This document shows positions 45,703 to 55,895 of a DNA stretch of 64,000 nucleotides, in pieces. Where the stretch lies: positions 89,398 through 153,397 of the forward strand of contig CACZCX010000012.1 in assembly GCA_902779875.1 (NCBI GenBank). The letters run 5' to 3'. Position 1 is the first letter of the stretch; each line of letters starts with the position of its first letter. The notes under the pieces are model-generated. The model was not told where the DNA came from and did no database searches. It saw only the letters and a list, made by a program, of their open reading frames with translations. The position numbers and the translations under genes were made by a program. Source of the stretch: an uncultured Bacteroidales bacterium. GTDB taxonomy: Bacteria; Bacteroidota; Bacteroidia; Bacteroidales; Bacteroidaceae.

Positions 45703-46039
45703 CGTCAAGCTCCTCAAGGATAGCCATAAGCTCCTCACGCACAGCTTTAAGACGCTCCACTACGTCATGTGAGTCAGTAGTGGTCTGCGGATTCTCCTTG
45801 ATACGGGTCTTGGCACCCTTTATGGTCAGGGACTTCTCCTTTACCAGATGGTTCACCAGCTTTATCTGCTCAATATCCTGAGCGGTATAATGCCTTACGC
45901 CCTTGGCGTTCTTCTTGGGAGATATCTCCTTGAACTCCTTTTCCCAATAGCGCAGCGTACTCTCGGGGATCTCAAGCATATCGGAGACCTCCTTGATAGA
46001 GTAATATTTCTTAAGGACCTTGTTGGGATTAAGTGCCAT
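45674..46039 (-). CDS. MerR family transcriptional regulator
   Basis: From MALNPNKVLKKYYSIKEVS at 46039 the product has 121 residues. The winged helix-turn-helix is typical of MerR (YYSIKEVSDMLEIPESTLRYWEKEF, then GVRHYTAQDIEQIKLVNHLV), followed by a short coiled coil. There is no effector-binding domain and no metal-binding cysteine cluster. It is directly downstream of the M23 peptidase gene (1-base gap), as in other Bacteroidales near alaS. Its targets are unknown. Confidence 0.88.
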   Translation of the reverse strand: MALNPNKVLKKYYSIKEVSDMLEIPESTLRYWEKEFKEISPKKNAKGVRHYTAQDIEQIKLVNHLVKEKSLTIKGAKTRIKENPQTTTDSHDVVERLKAVREELMAILEELDATPPCGQPL

Positions 46040-46040
46040 A

Positions 46041-47009
46041 TCAGTCAAATACTTTACCGTGATTCTCAGCCAGATTAACCATCTCCTCGTACTGCTCGGC
46101 ATCCAGGTCCATGAAGTAGTAATTGATGGGGTTCACGTCACTGCTACCCACAATCACCTCATAATGGACATGGGGACCCGTACTCTTACCTGTCGAACCA
46201 GCCTTGGCTATCTCCTCGCTGCGAACCACCTTCTGGCCCTCCTTGACCAGTATCTTGCTCAGGTGGGCGTACCTTGTTTTGTAACCGTAGCCGTGGTCGA
46301 TCTCAACCAGGTTGCCGAATCCGGTCTTCCATCGGGCATAGACCACCTTACCGTTACCTGTGGCATAAACAGGAGTACCGGTATCACATGCAAAGTCCAT
46401 TCCGTGATGGAATCGGCGTACGTGATATATGGGGTCGTTACGCCATCCGTAACCGGAAGCCGTACGTTTAAGATCCTTGTTCGATACCGGCTGGATGGCA
46501 GGTATGCAGGCCAGTTTGTCCTCCTGCTCACGTGACAGCTCCACTACCTCGTTGAAGGAGCGGGTCTGCATGTAGAGCTTTTTCTCGAGCATATCGACCT
46601 TCTGTGACGTGCTGATCACCAACTGAGCGTTGGAGAGGTCGTTGAGTTCGGCATAACGGTTGGTGCCGTTGAATCCGGCCTGTCTTACGTTCTCCGGCAC
46701 GGGATCGGCCTCAAGGAGCACGCGGTAGAGATTGTCGTCACGCTCCTCTATGTCATGGAGCACCAGAAGCGCGTCATCAACCTTACGCGAAAGCACGCGG
46801 TACTGGGACTGAAGACGGCTGTTCTCCTCAATGAGGTCACCCATCTGGGGGGTGCTGATGGCGAACCAGTAGATGATAAAGAATACTCCGCCCAGTATGA
46901 CTGCCAGGAGCAGTCTCCATACCCAGGACATGAATCTCTGTCCTATGGTCGGGAAGACCCTGCGGTAAACCCTGCGGTTCGGATCGTACTGATAGTAAAC
47001 TTTTCTCAT
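46041..47009 (-). CDS. M23 family metallopeptidase, membrane-anchored
   Basis: A 322-residue protein with one N-terminal membrane span (about 30-50), a periplasmic coiled coil (about 60-170) and a C-terminal LytM/M23 domain (HHGMDFACDTGTPVYATGNG; HGYGYKTRYAHLSKILV; GPHVHYEVIVGSSDVNPI). The Zn ligands HxxxD and HxH are present, so it could cleave peptidoglycan cross-links or activate an amidase. It leads the MerR gene and is divergent from alaS. Confidence 0.93.
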   Translation of the reverse strand: MRKVYYQYDPNRRVYRRVFPTIGQRFMSWVWRLLLAVILGGVFFIIYWFAISTPQMGDLIEENSRLQSQYRVLSRKVDDALLVLHDIEERDDNLYRVLLEADPVPENVRQAGFNGTNRYAELNDLSNAQLVISTSQKVDMLEKKLYMQTRSFNEVVELSREQEDKLACIPAIQPVSNKDLKRTASGYGWRNDPIYHVRRFHHGMDFACDTGTPVYATGNGKVVYARWKTGFGNLVEIDHGYGYKTRYAHLSKILVKEGQKVVRSEEIAKAGSTGKSTGPHVHYEVIVGSSDVNPINYYFMDLDAEQYEEMVNLAENHGKVFD

Positions 47010-47079
47010 CTTACAGGTGCAAATTGCTGTTACACTATATTTAATAATGTGGCAACACGCAAAAGTAGCGAAAAAGCAT

Positions 47080-47087
47080 TACCTTTG
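47080..47087 (+). promoter_or_regulatory. alaS promoter -7 box (TACCTTTG)
   Basis: TACCTTTG matches the consensus and lies 31 bases before the alaS ATG. The -33 box is not clear. Confidence 0.55.
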
Positions 47088-47118
47088 CAAACCCAAACGC
47101 AAATAACACACTTAAGAT

Positions 47119-49728
47119 ATGATGACAGCAAAGGAAATACGTGATTCCTACAAGCGTTTCTTTGAGAGCAAAGGACACCTGATTGTCCCGTCAGCCCCTA
47201 TGGTAGTCAAGGATGACCCCACACTTATGTTCACCAATGCCGGAATGAACCAGTTCAAGGATATCATTCTGGGAAACCGCGCCCCGCAGAGCCGTCGCGT
47301 AGCCGATTCGCAGAAGTGTCTGCGTGTAAGCGGCAAGCACAACGACCTGGAGGAGGTAGGTCACGATACCTACCACCACACCATGTTCGAGATGCTGGGT
47401 AACTGGTCTTTCGGTGATTATTTCAAGAAAGAGGCTATCAGCTGGGCATGGGAGTATCTGGTCGACGTCCTTAAACTCGATCCCAAGAACCTCTACGCTA
47501 CCGTATTCGAAGGCAGCAAGGAGGAGGGTCTGGAGCGCGACAACGAGGCTGCTGCCATCTGGGAGCAGTACCTCCCCAAGGATCATATCCTGAACGGTAA
47601 CAAGCATGACAACTTCTGGGAGATGGGCGATACAGGTCCCTGCGGCCCATGCAGCGAGATCCATATGGACTCACGCTCCGATGAGGAGAAGGCAGCCGTA
47701 CCCGGACGCGAGCTGGTAAACAAGGACCATCCCCAGGTTATCGAGATATGGAACCTTGTGTTCATGCAGTACAACCGCAAGGCCGACCACTCACTGGAGC
47801 CCCTGCCCGCCAAGGTTATCGATACCGGTATGGGATTCGAGCGTCTGGTACGTACACTCCAGGGCAAGCAGTCCAACTATGACACCGACGTGTTCCAGCC
47901 CATCATCAAGGAGATAGGCAAACTCACCGGCAAGCAGTACGGTAAGGATGAGAAGATTGACATAGCCATGCGCGTTGTGGCAGACCACATACGTACCATC
48001 GCATTCTCCATCACCGACGGCCAGCTGCCTTCAAACGCCAAGGCCGGTTATGTGATCCGCCGTATCCTGCGCCGTGCAGTACGTTACGCCTACACATTCC
48101 TTGGTCAGAAGGAGGCCTTCCTCTACAAGCTTCTGCCCGCCCTCATAGAGAATATGGGTGAGGCCTATCCCGAGCTCGGCGCTCAGAAGGTTCTCATTGA
48201 GAAGGTCATCATTGAGGAGGAGGAGTCATTCCTCCGCACCCTGGAGACCGGCATAAAGATGCTTGACAAGGTCATGTCCGATGCCAAGGCAGCCAATTCA
48301 ACTGTCATAAGCGGTGTGAATGCATTCACGCTCTACGATACTTACGGATTCCCGCTTGACTTGACCGAGCTCATACTTCGTGAGAACGGCATGACCGTCA
48401 ACATTGACGAGTTCAACGCCGAGATGGCCAAGCAGAAGGCCCGCGCCCGTAACGCCGCCGCCGTTGAGAACGGTGACTGGGTTGTCCTCAAGGAGGGCGA
48501 GACCGAGTTCGTAGGTTATGATTTCACTGAGTACGAGACCTCCGTTCTGCGCTACCGCGAGGTTAAGCAGAAGAGCGGCGTCATATACCAGATTGTACTT
48601 GACAAGACTCCCTTCTATGCTGAGATGGGCGGTCAGGTAGGTGACACCGGCGTCATAGTAAGCGAATTCGAGACTATAGAGATCATAGACACCAAGAAGG
48701 AGAACGGACTCCCCATACATATCACCAAGAAGCTCCCCGAGCATATGGATGCTCCCATGATGGCTTGCGTCGACACCGACAAGCGTCGTGCCTGCGAGGC
48801 CAACCATACCGCCACCCACCTGCTCGACGAGGCCCTGCGTGAGGTACTCGGCTCACATGTTGAGCAGAAGGGATCACTCGTAACACCCGACGGCCTCAGG
48901 TTTGACTTCTCACATTTCCAGAAGGTGACCGATGAGGAGCTGCGCCAGGTTGAGCGTCTGGTCAATGAGAAGATCCGTGAGGACCTGCCCCTGCAGGAGC
49001 ACCGTGACCTGCCTATCGAGGAGGCCAAGAAGCTCGGCGCCATTGCACTGTTCGGTGAGAAATACGGTGACAAGGTCCGCGTGGTACAGTTCGGTAACTC
49101 CATAGAGTTCTGCGGTGGCGTACACGCCTCCTCAACCGGCCGTATCGGCATGTTCAAGATTACATCGGAGAGCTCAATCGCTGCAGGCGTACGCCGTATC
49201 GAGGCTCTTACCGGCCAGGCTGTAGAGGATATGGTCGCTTCACTCCAGGATACCATCGGATCTCTCAAGGCCCTGCTGCCCGGCACTTCACTTGAGGCAT
49301 CGGTCAAGAAGGCAATTGAAGAGAACGCATCACTCAAGAAACAGCTTGAGGAGTTCCAGAAGGAGAAAGCCGGCCAGCTCAAGGGTAATCTGATCGCTCA
49401 GGCAAAAGAGATAAACGGCGTAAAGGTAATCAGCGCAGTCATATCAGCATCGGCCGCTATGGCTAAGGATCTGGTATTCGGCATACGCGGAGAACTGACC
49501 ACAGGCACTGTCGTAATCATCGGCAGCCAAGAAGCCGGCAAGCCTATGCTTACCGTCAGCGTCAGCGATGACCTCACAGCCCGCTTCAACGCAGGCCAGA
49601 TGGTTCGCGAGGCAGCCAAGCTCATCCAGGGCGGTGGCGGCGGCCAGCCTCACTTTGCAACCGCCGGCGGCAAGAACGCTGAGGGTCTGCAGGCTGCTGT
49701 GGATTCTCTCCTCAAAACTATAGGATAA
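47119..49728 (+). CDS. alaS: Alanine--tRNA ligase
   Basis: An 869-residue class II synthetase charging tRNA-Ala. The aminoacylation core has [16 protein letters not shown] (motif 1), PCGPCSEIH and the motif 3 Arg region. The editing domain has the zinc motif [14 protein letters not shown] and [13 protein letters not shown], and the C-terminal DHHA1 domain contains [14 protein letters not shown]. Length is normal. The repeat at 49730 starts one base after the stop. Confidence 0.98.
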   Translation: MMTAKEIRDSYKRFFESKGHLIVPSAPMVVKDDPTLMFTNAGMNQFKDIILGNRAPQSRRVADSQKCLRVSGKHNDLEEVGHDTYHHTMFEMLGNWSFGDYFKKEAISWAWEYLVDVLKLDPKNLYATVFEGSKEEGLERDNEAAAIWEQYLPKDHILNGNKHDNFWEMGDTGPCGPCSEIHMDSRSDEEKAAVPGRELVNKDHPQVIEIWNLVFMQYNRKADHSLEPLPAKVIDTGMGFERLVRTLQGKQSNYDTDVFQPIIKEIGKLTGKQYGKDEKIDIAMRVVADHIRTIAFSITDGQLPSNAKAGYVIRRILRRAVRYAYTFLGQKEAFLYKLLPALIENMGEAYPELGAQKVLIEKVIIEEEESFLRTLETGIKMLDKVMSDAKAANSTVISGVNAFTLYDTYGFPLDLTELILRENGMTVNIDEFNAEMAKQKARARNAAAVENGDWVVLKEGETEFVGYDFTEYETSVLRYREVKQKSGVIYQIVLDKTPFYAEMGGQVGDTGVIVSEFETIEIIDTKKENGLPIHITKKLPEHMDAPMMACVDTDKRRACEANHTATHLLDEALREVLGSHVEQKGSLVTPDGLRFDFSHFQKVTDEELRQVERLVNEKIREDLPLQEHRDLPIEEAKKLGAIALFGEKYGDKVRVVQFGNSIEFCGGVHASSTGRIGMFKITSESSIAAGVRRIEALTGQAVEDMVASLQDTIGSLKALLPGTSLEASVKKAIEENASLKKQLEEFQKEKAGQLKGNLIAQAKEINGVKVISAVISASAAMAKDLVFGIRGELTTGTVVIIGSQEAGKPMLTVSVSDDLTARFNAGQMVREAAKLIQGGGGGQPHFATAGGKNAEGLQAAVDSLLKTIG

Positions 49729-49729
49729 A

Positions 49730-49995
49730 CCATCCGGCGGGGACTCGCTGCTTCGCGACGCTCGGTCTATTTTTGACTTTCTTGGCCTACGGCCTTGAAA
49801 GTCCGGGACAGGATCCTATCTGCGTATCAGGTACACGACATCTTTTTAGTTTGGGGCGGCGGCGCCCCAAACCCGTTCCGCGGGATAAATCCCGCTCCAC
49901 TCTGCCGGCCTCCGGCCGGGTAAAACCATCCCCTCGCTTGCTACGCTTGCGAGGGGATGGTTTTACTGAGTGCAACTGGAAACCCATTTGCGTAT
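49730..49995. repeat. Dispersed hairpin-rich intergenic repeat, copy 3
   Basis: This 266-bp copy is collinear with copy 1 and fills the gap between alaS and the convergent helicase. Blocks: CCATCCGGCGG with CTGCTTCGCG; the 29-base hairpin at 49775-49803 (GACTTTC/GAAAGTC); the invariant 27-base core at 49801-49827; the 10-bp stem GTTTGGGGCG/CGCCCCAAAC; CCGGCCTCCGGCCGG; and a perfect 16-bp stem AAAACCATCCCCTCGC around TTGCTACGCTT (49922-49964). The copy 1 version of the last stem differs, but by paired changes. Confidence 0.85.
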
Positions 49996-50024
49996 CGGTA
50001 ATATCGGGTTATTAATCTTTTGTG

Positions 50025-51455
50025 CTATTCCGGCCAGTTAACAAGATAAACCGTCTGCGTAGCGCGTGTAACCGCCGTATAGAGCCAGCGGTAATAATCC
50101 TCGTCGCGGCCATCGTCCGGCACGAATCCCTGATCGATAAAGATATTCTTCCATTGACCGCCCTGCGCCTTATGACAGGTAACCGCATAGGCGTATTTGA
50201 TCTGGAGTGCGTTGAAATGGGGGTTCTCACGCAGCTTCTTCATTTTCTCCTTCCTGGTAGGAATCTCCTCGTAGTCCTCCATGACAGAGTTGAACAGTTT
50301 GTCGCTCTCCTCCTTGGTCAGCGACGGAGACTCGCTGTGAAGCGTATCGAGCATGAGCGTGACATCCATCTCCAGGTCCCCGTAGTCGGGCAGCGAGATG
50401 ACGGCATCCTCAAAACGGAATCCGTACATCTCCCGCTGGCGGCGAACCCTGCGTATGACAGCTATGTCACCGTTGGCTATGAATGAGGGTATATTGGAAT
50501 ACGAGTCCGCGTCATCATCGGTCATAAGACGTTCGGTCCAGTAGTAATTGTTCTTGACAATCATGATGCTGTCACCGCGGTTGAGCTCGTCCTCACGGTC
50601 CAGTATGGCATTCCTGATTCCGTTGTTATATATGATGGCACGTTTGTTGGAGCGGCACAGCACCATGGTCTCGTCAATGCCGTCACGGCTGTAGCAACCG
50701 CTGATGGCCTCTATAAGGTCACTTCCCGATATCCTTACAACATCCTTGAAGCCGTCCAGCCTGAAGCGGAACCGTCCGGGCATGTCGGGGCGTACGGCAA
50801 ACTCGCGCAGCGCCGTGGCATTGCTAAGTATTCCCGACTCCTGCATCTGGCGCATGACGGTCTCCAGACAGAACTCCGATACGTTAAGCCCGTAGGTGGA
50901 GAGCATCTGAGCGGAGAGTCCGGGGCTGTCAGTCTCACCCACAGGAGGCAGCTGAGCCTGGTCTCCGAGCATGAGCAGGCGGCAGTCCTTACCCGCATAT
51001 ACATAGCTTATCAGGTCATCCAGCAGACGGCCTGTGCCGAACATGGAGCCGGACAGCCCCTCATTCGATATCATGGAGGCCTCATCGACCAGGAACAGGG
51101 TGTGCTCATGCAGGTTGCGGTCCAGTTGGAAGGAGCCCACATCAAGTATGGATTTCTGGCGGTATATCTTCTTGTGTATGGTGCAGGCGGGAAAACCCGA
51201 TGTGTTGGAGAACACCTTGGCGGCACGTCCGGTGGGAGCCATCAGTACGACACGGCGGTTATGCTTTACGAGTGTGCGGACAAGAGCGCTGACTATGGCC
51301 GTCTTTCCGGTACCGGCGTAACCCTTAAGGAGGAACACCTGCCGGGGAGCCGTCTCACTCATGAAACCGGCAAGTCTGTTGATGGCCAGAATCTGTTCGT
51401 GAGTAGGCTCAAACGGGAATTCCTGCGCAATATCCTGAAAAAGAGGAGCAATCAT
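50025..51455 (-). CDS. RecD-like ATP-dependent DNA helicase (SF1B)
   Basis: From MIAPLFQDIAQEF at 51455 the product has 476 residues. Walker A is LKGYAGTGKTAIVSALV, Walker B FLVDEASMIS, motif III MLGDQAQLPPVG, and the last motif YAYAVTCHKAQGGQW..YTAVTRATQ is that of RecD/UvrD C-terminal domains. Such short RecD-like (Pif1-type) helicases unwind DNA 5'-3'; no RecB or RecC is nearby. It lies alone, convergent with alaS and divergent from the 51546 gene. Confidence 0.9.
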   Translation of the reverse strand: MIAPLFQDIAQEFPFEPTHEQILAINRLAGFMSETAPRQVFLLKGYAGTGKTAIVSALVRTLVKHNRRVVLMAPTGRAAKVFSNTSGFPACTIHKKIYRQKSILDVGSFQLDRNLHEHTLFLVDEASMISNEGLSGSMFGTGRLLDDLISYVYAGKDCRLLMLGDQAQLPPVGETDSPGLSAQMLSTYGLNVSEFCLETVMRQMQESGILSNATALREFAVRPDMPGRFRFRLDGFKDVVRISGSDLIEAISGCYSRDGIDETMVLCRSNKRAIIYNNGIRNAILDREDELNRGDSIMIVKNNYYWTERLMTDDDADSYSNIPSFIANGDIAVIRRVRRQREMYGFRFEDAVISLPDYGDLEMDVTLMLDTLHSESPSLTKEESDKLFNSVMEDYEEIPTRKEKMKKLRENPHFNALQIKYAYAVTCHKAQGGQWKNIFIDQGFVPDDGRDEDYYRWLYTAVTRATQTVYLVNWPE

Positions 51456-51508
51456 CACACTCAAAAGCAAAAAAATGTTGTTTTATGGATAAATACGGAG
51501 AATTGTTC

Positions 51509-51516
51509 TATTTTTG
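51509..51516 (+). promoter_or_regulatory. Promoter -7 box (TATTTTTG) before the 51546 gene
   Basis: TATTTTTG matches TAnnTTTG; the leader would be about 24 bases. No clear -33 box. Confidence 0.5.
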
Positions 51517-51545
51517 CGATGCGAAAATAAATAAAAACATCCGAT

Positions 51546-52322
51546 ATGAAAAAACTCGTAAACGTTCTTCTTACACTCTGCATTGTAGCACTTTTGTACA
51601 TTGTTGTAGAAAGCATTATGAACCCCATCAGATTTGCGGAGGAGAAGGAAAGACGTGACCAGGCTGTCATTGAGCGTCTGAACGACATCCGCAATGCACA
51701 GATGGAGTACAATCATTTGAACGGCAAGGGTTACTGCGACAATTTTGATACACTTGCAGAGTTCATCAGAACAGCCCAGCTTCCTATCGTAAAGAAGGTT
51801 GGTGAGCTCACTGATAACCAGCTCGAGAACAACTGGACAGAGAACAAGGTCCTGACACTCTATGCAAAGGCCCGTTCAGCTGAGATTGAGGCAGCAAAAC
51901 TTACAGGCCGCAGAGCAGCCAACAAGAAGATTGAGGCCGATACCCTCTGGCAGCAGGCTGAGAGAGAGGGCTTCATCAAGATACTTGACGATGGCACCAA
52001 GGAGTTCCTGTTCAGCCGTGAGACTGCATGGGTAAGCCTTTACGACTCTCTCTATCATGGCAGAATCGACCCGGATTCACTCCGTTATGTTCCTTTCAGC
52101 AACGGCAAGGAGTTTGAGTTGTCAATATCAGTAGACAGCTCCAAGATCGGTATCCCCACCTACAGCTTTGAGGCAAAGGTTCTGTTCGTAGACTACCTCG
52201 GCGAGACCAGTGAGAATGGCGGACTTGACAAGCAGGAGATCATCAACCTCCTCGAGGACTGCGACGACCGCGGCCGCTATCGTGGACTTAAGATCGACAA
52301 CAACTCAGGTAACTGGGAATAA
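51546..52322 (+). CDS. Conserved hypothetical protein with N-terminal membrane anchor
   Basis: A 258-residue protein with one N-terminal span (about 4-24, VNVLLTLCIVALLYIVVES). A helical segment follows with RDQAVIERLNDIRNAQMEYNHLNG, resembling the region after the membrane helix in pseudopilin-like proteins, and a beta-rich C-terminal half (EFELSISVDSSKIGIPTYSFEAKVLF). I do not recognise a family. It is 8 bases before rsmD and likely co-transcribed. Confidence 0.75.
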   Translation: MKKLVNVLLTLCIVALLYIVVESIMNPIRFAEEKERRDQAVIERLNDIRNAQMEYNHLNGKGYCDNFDTLAEFIRTAQLPIVKKVGELTDNQLENNWTENKVLTLYAKARSAEIEAAKLTGRRAANKKIEADTLWQQAEREGFIKILDDGTKEFLFSRETAWVSLYDSLYHGRIDPDSLRYVPFSNGKEFELSISVDSSKIGIPTYSFEAKVLFVDYLGETSENGGLDKQEIINLLEDCDDRGRYRGLKIDNNSGNWE

Positions 52323-52330
52323 TAGATACC

Positions 52331-52861
52331 TTGCGAGTAATAAGCGGTATATACAAACACAGAAGGTGGGACGTGCCTAGAACATTCAGTGCACGTCCCA
52401 CCACTGATTTTGCCAAGGAGAGCCTGTTCAACATCCTGGCAAACAGGATCGATCTGGACGGAGCCACCGCTCTGGACCTGTTCTCAGGCACCGGCAGCAT
52501 AAGCATAGAACTCGTATCAAGAGGCTGCTCGCATGTGGTAAGCGTGGAGAAGGAACCCGCCCACTACAACTTCATCTGCAAGGTCATGGATACCGTCCAG
52601 ACCAAGAACTGCCTTCCCGTCAAAGGCGACGTATTCAAATACATAGCAGGTTGCAGCACGCAGTTTGACTTTATCTTTGCCGACCCTCCCTATCAGTTGG
52701 AGAATATCAGCGAGATTCCGGACCTCATATTTGACGGAAACCTGCTTGCCCCCGACGGCATATTCGTGCTGGAGCACGGCAGCAAGAACAACTTCGCGGA
52801 TCACCCGCGGTTCACCGACATGAAAGTGTACGGTTCAGTACACTTCTCCTTCTTTAAATAG
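52331..52861 (+). CDS. rsmD: 16S rRNA (guanine966-N2)-methyltransferase RsmD
   Basis: A 176-residue SAM-dependent methyltransferase. It contains RVISGIYKHRRWDVP, the SAM site LDLFSGTGSISIELVSRG, and the catalytic motif FADPPYQLENI typical of N2-guanine methylation. The start is TTG at 52331; no ATG is available before the conserved N-terminus. The last 8 bases overlap the convergent outer-membrane protein gene. Confidence 0.93.
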   Translation: MRVISGIYKHRRWDVPRTFSARPTTDFAKESLFNILANRIDLDGATALDLFSGTGSISIELVSRGCSHVVSVEKEPAHYNFICKVMDTVQTKNCLPVKGDVFKYIAGCSTQFDFIFADPPYQLENISEIPDLIFDGNLLAPDGIFVLEHGSKNNFADHPRFTDMKVYGSVHFSFFK

Positions 52862-55805
52862 GATTACGCATAGCCCTGCGTGCCTGACGTGTACCGAATA
52901 CATTGGCGCGCAGTATGAAGTGGAGCATGATATAGCTGTGTATATCATTGTTCTTGGTATCGGTACGTCCTGTGGTGGAGACCGTACGGGTCACGTTGGT
53001 CTCGTCATTCAGGATATCGTAGTACTGTATCTGGAGCGTTCCGGCGTTACCGCGCAGGAAGCTGATTGACGCATTGGCATTCCATATAAGGTCATCACGG
53101 TTATAGGAGCCGCTGTAACCGCGACGGCTCTGCATGGTTATATCGGTACCTATGTTTACGTTCCTCCAAGGCAGGCGGGCATTGGCACGGCCTCCGTAGC
53201 TGAAGGTGTAAGTATCCATATTACCGTTCTGACGCATGCTGTTCTCGGAGTGGTTGTAGCTGAACCTTCCGTTGGCGGTTATCTCCAGCCAGTCGGTACG
53301 GTATGTGACCGATGCATTCTCACCCGCCGTCACGCTCTCGGTGGTACTCAGAACCGCGCCTCCGTTACCGGCCATCACCCTGCTGTTTATGCTACCCGTC
53401 CTCATATAACTCTCCTGATGACGGAACGAGCCGTTGGCACTGGTGGAGTAACGCCACTTGGAGTTGGGAATGGTCTGGTTGTAAGTCAGGTTGAATGATG
53501 AACTCCAGTTGGTCCAGAATCCCTCCATGTTCTGTGGCTGTGTCATGGATATACCGGTCACAGGGTCATAGTCCGTTTTCTGTGATATGTTACGCAGCGA
53601 GTTCTCCAGCGACCAGCGTATGTTGATGGTCTTCTGGGTCTCCTGTATATAATCCTGATAGTTCAGTTCAAAGGTGTTGCGGAGTGTAGGCAACAGGCCC
53701 GGATTACCTTTCCTTATATTAAGGGGGTTGCTTATGGAGTCCGTAATATCCATCATATCCTCCATGCTGGGCTGGCTGGTGTTGGTGCGCAGGGTCATCT
53801 GAATGCTGCGCTGACGGTTGAACCTGTATCGGTAGTTAAGCGAGGGACTCCAGTTATATACCACACGTGAGGTGTCACCTATGACACGGCCCATATACTG
53901 GAAATTATCCATCCCGGTATACTGAGGCATGAAGTTCACGCCTATGTTCAGGTTGTGGTTGTTCCTGTTGTAACGGAACTGCAGCGTGAACGTGTGGTTA
54001 CGTGTTATGTTGGTGGCGGTACGGCTCAGCTCGCTGTTACGGTACTGCTGCAACTCATAAGGCAGGTACCAGTCATCCTCCCAGTCATCATAACGGTCGC
54101 CCTGTGATGGCAGCACGTAGGTCTCACGGTTGGTGTTGCGGCGGCTCACCTGTATCTGATAGCTCAGCTGAATGTTACCGCGGCCCGAGTCAATCGGCTC
54201 GCTCCACATTATACGTCCGGATATGTTGCTGTTGTCGGTAGGACTCACGTTATAGCGGTTCATGACGGTGTCACGGGTATGCATCTGATAGTATATCTGA
54301 CTGGAGTGCGAGTAACTGTCATTGGTACCCTTGGTCATATTGAACGTCATGCGCGCGGTAAAGTTACGGCCTTGGTCATTGAACCGTTTGTTGAACTGGA
54401 ACTCACCGGCCACCTGGTTGTTGCCCGTCTCGCTGTGGTTGGCGCTCACCTGTGAGTTCACACCGATGGAGTCCAGCAGTTCCGGGGTTAGTGAGGTATA
54501 CTCGTCAAGGATGTTGACCATATCGGTCGCAACATACGGGTCTGTGTTGAATGTCACTGATCCGCTTGCGGAGTTGCTGTGGTTGCGGCTAATCTGGAAA
54601 CTGGGACGGAATATGATGTTGATTGACGAATCCGGATTCCACTCCAGACGGAACTCTCCGTTCATGCTGCCGTTACCGCTGTTGCTGTTCGAGCGGTTGT
54701 TACGGAATGAGGCCGATGCATAATCGGTCACGAACGTCTCTGACTCCGACTCGCTTACCGAGCGTGACGAGGTGCCGTTAAAACGCACGTTACCTCCCAC
54801 CACCAGCGGGTACTCGTTACGGCGGTACGGCAACGGGTCGCCTATGTTCTTGGCAAAGTTCACACCTATCTGGGTGTTGTAGCTAACACCGTTGCCTCGG
54901 CCTGAGTTCTGTGTATTGGCGTTGACGGAGAGCTGCGTGTTGGCCTGGAAGCGGTTGAGCGTGTATCGGCCCGAATAGAGATATTTGATCCAGTCGCCGT
55001 AGTCGTTCTTGCCTACCGGCTTTCCTATGCCTCCGTCTATATTATGAAGCCAGCCGTTACGCATGTTGGGTTTTATCTCCAGGTCCATCACCGTCTCATC
55101 CTCACCGTCGTCAATGTTTGTTATACGGGCCAGGTCACTCTGGCGCTGATAGGTCTTGATACGGTGTATTATGTTGACCGGAAGGTTCTTGGTCGCCATC
55201 TGACGGTCATTGCCAAAATACTCCTGACCGTCTACGAGGATTCTCGATACGGTACGTCCGTTCACTGTTATGCCGCCGTTCTCATCGACCTCCACACCGG
55301 GAAGACGCTTTAACAGCTCCTCCAGCACAGATCCCTCCGGAACACGGAAAGCGTTCACGTTGAACATAAGGGTATCATCGACCACCTGGGTCGGCGGCAT
55401 GGTCTCCTCTATGACCGCCTCGGCAAGCATGATGCTCGTCTCGTACATACGGAACACGCCCAGCGCCCTCTCGCGGTCATCCTTTATTATCTTGAAACTG
55501 AAATCCAGGGGAGTGTAACCCATAAAGGAGTAACGCAGCATGTATTCTCCTACGGGTACCTTCTTTATATTGAACCAACCCTCATTGTCCGATATGGTTC
55601 CGTATACGAATGTGGTGTCAGGGAGCTCATAAAGCTGCACGGTAACCTGCGGCATGTTATCCTGGGTGGAGCCGTCTATGAGGTGACCGTTTACGGTAGC
55701 CTTACCTGTCAACTTGGACTTCTCCTTGGTCTCGTTACGCTGGGCCCAGCTCAGCGAGGGAACAAGAAGTGACAAGATGGTCAGTAACAGTAAGACTCTC
55801 TTCAT
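52854..55805 (-). CDS. TonB-dependent receptor-like outer membrane beta-barrel protein
   Basis: A 983-residue protein with a signal peptide ending SLSWAQ, an N-terminal carboxypeptidase-regulatory-like domain (about 30-120; VNGHLIDGSTQDNMPQVTVQL), a plug region (about 150-250; LPGVEVDENGGITVNGRTV..RILVDGQEYFGN) and a long C-terminal barrel of the outer-membrane beta-barrel 3 type. No SusD partner is adjacent and no Ton box is clear, so the cargo is unknown. The barrel is rich in Asn and Ser. It ends with RRAMRNPI rather than an aromatic residue, which is unusual. Confidence 0.88.
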   Translation of the reverse strand: MKRVLLLLTILSLLVPSLSWAQRNETKEKSKLTGKATVNGHLIDGSTQDNMPQVTVQLYELPDTTFVYGTISDNEGWFNIKKVPVGEYMLRYSFMGYTPLDFSFKIIKDDRERALGVFRMYETSIMLAEAVIEETMPPTQVVDDTLMFNVNAFRVPEGSVLEELLKRLPGVEVDENGGITVNGRTVSRILVDGQEYFGNDRQMATKNLPVNIIHRIKTYQRQSDLARITNIDDGEDETVMDLEIKPNMRNGWLHNIDGGIGKPVGKNDYGDWIKYLYSGRYTLNRFQANTQLSVNANTQNSGRGNGVSYNTQIGVNFAKNIGDPLPYRRNEYPLVVGGNVRFNGTSSRSVSESESETFVTDYASASFRNNRSNSNSGNGSMNGEFRLEWNPDSSINIIFRPSFQISRNHSNSASGSVTFNTDPYVATDMVNILDEYTSLTPELLDSIGVNSQVSANHSETGNNQVAGEFQFNKRFNDQGRNFTARMTFNMTKGTNDSYSHSSQIYYQMHTRDTVMNRYNVSPTDNSNISGRIMWSEPIDSGRGNIQLSYQIQVSRRNTNRETYVLPSQGDRYDDWEDDWYLPYELQQYRNSELSRTATNITRNHTFTLQFRYNRNNHNLNIGVNFMPQYTGMDNFQYMGRVIGDTSRVVYNWSPSLNYRYRFNRQRSIQMTLRTNTSQPSMEDMMDITDSISNPLNIRKGNPGLLPTLRNTFELNYQDYIQETQKTINIRWSLENSLRNISQKTDYDPVTGISMTQPQNMEGFWTNWSSSFNLTYNQTIPNSKWRYSTSANGSFRHQESYMRTGSINSRVMAGNGGAVLSTTESVTAGENASVTYRTDWLEITANGRFSYNHSENSMRQNGNMDTYTFSYGGRANARLPWRNVNIGTDITMQSRRGYSGSYNRDDLIWNANASISFLRGNAGTLQIQYYDILNDETNVTRTVSTTGRTDTKNNDIHSYIMLHFILRANVFGTRQARRAMRNPI

Positions 55806-55857
55806 ATAACAGGTTTTTGTAACTTTTTGACTCGGTACCTTAGATATGGTTTAATTT

Positions 55858-55889
55858 GTTGTAAGCCGCAGGCAATTGTATTACTTTTG
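55858..55889 (+). promoter_or_regulatory. Promoter (GTTG - 20 - TACTTTTG) of the 55896 gene
   Basis: TTG at 55859-55861 and TACTTTTG at 55882-55889 match the consensus with 20-base spacing. The ATG at 55896 follows six bases later, so the message would be leaderless. Confidence 0.6.
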
Positions 55890-55895
55890 CGTATT

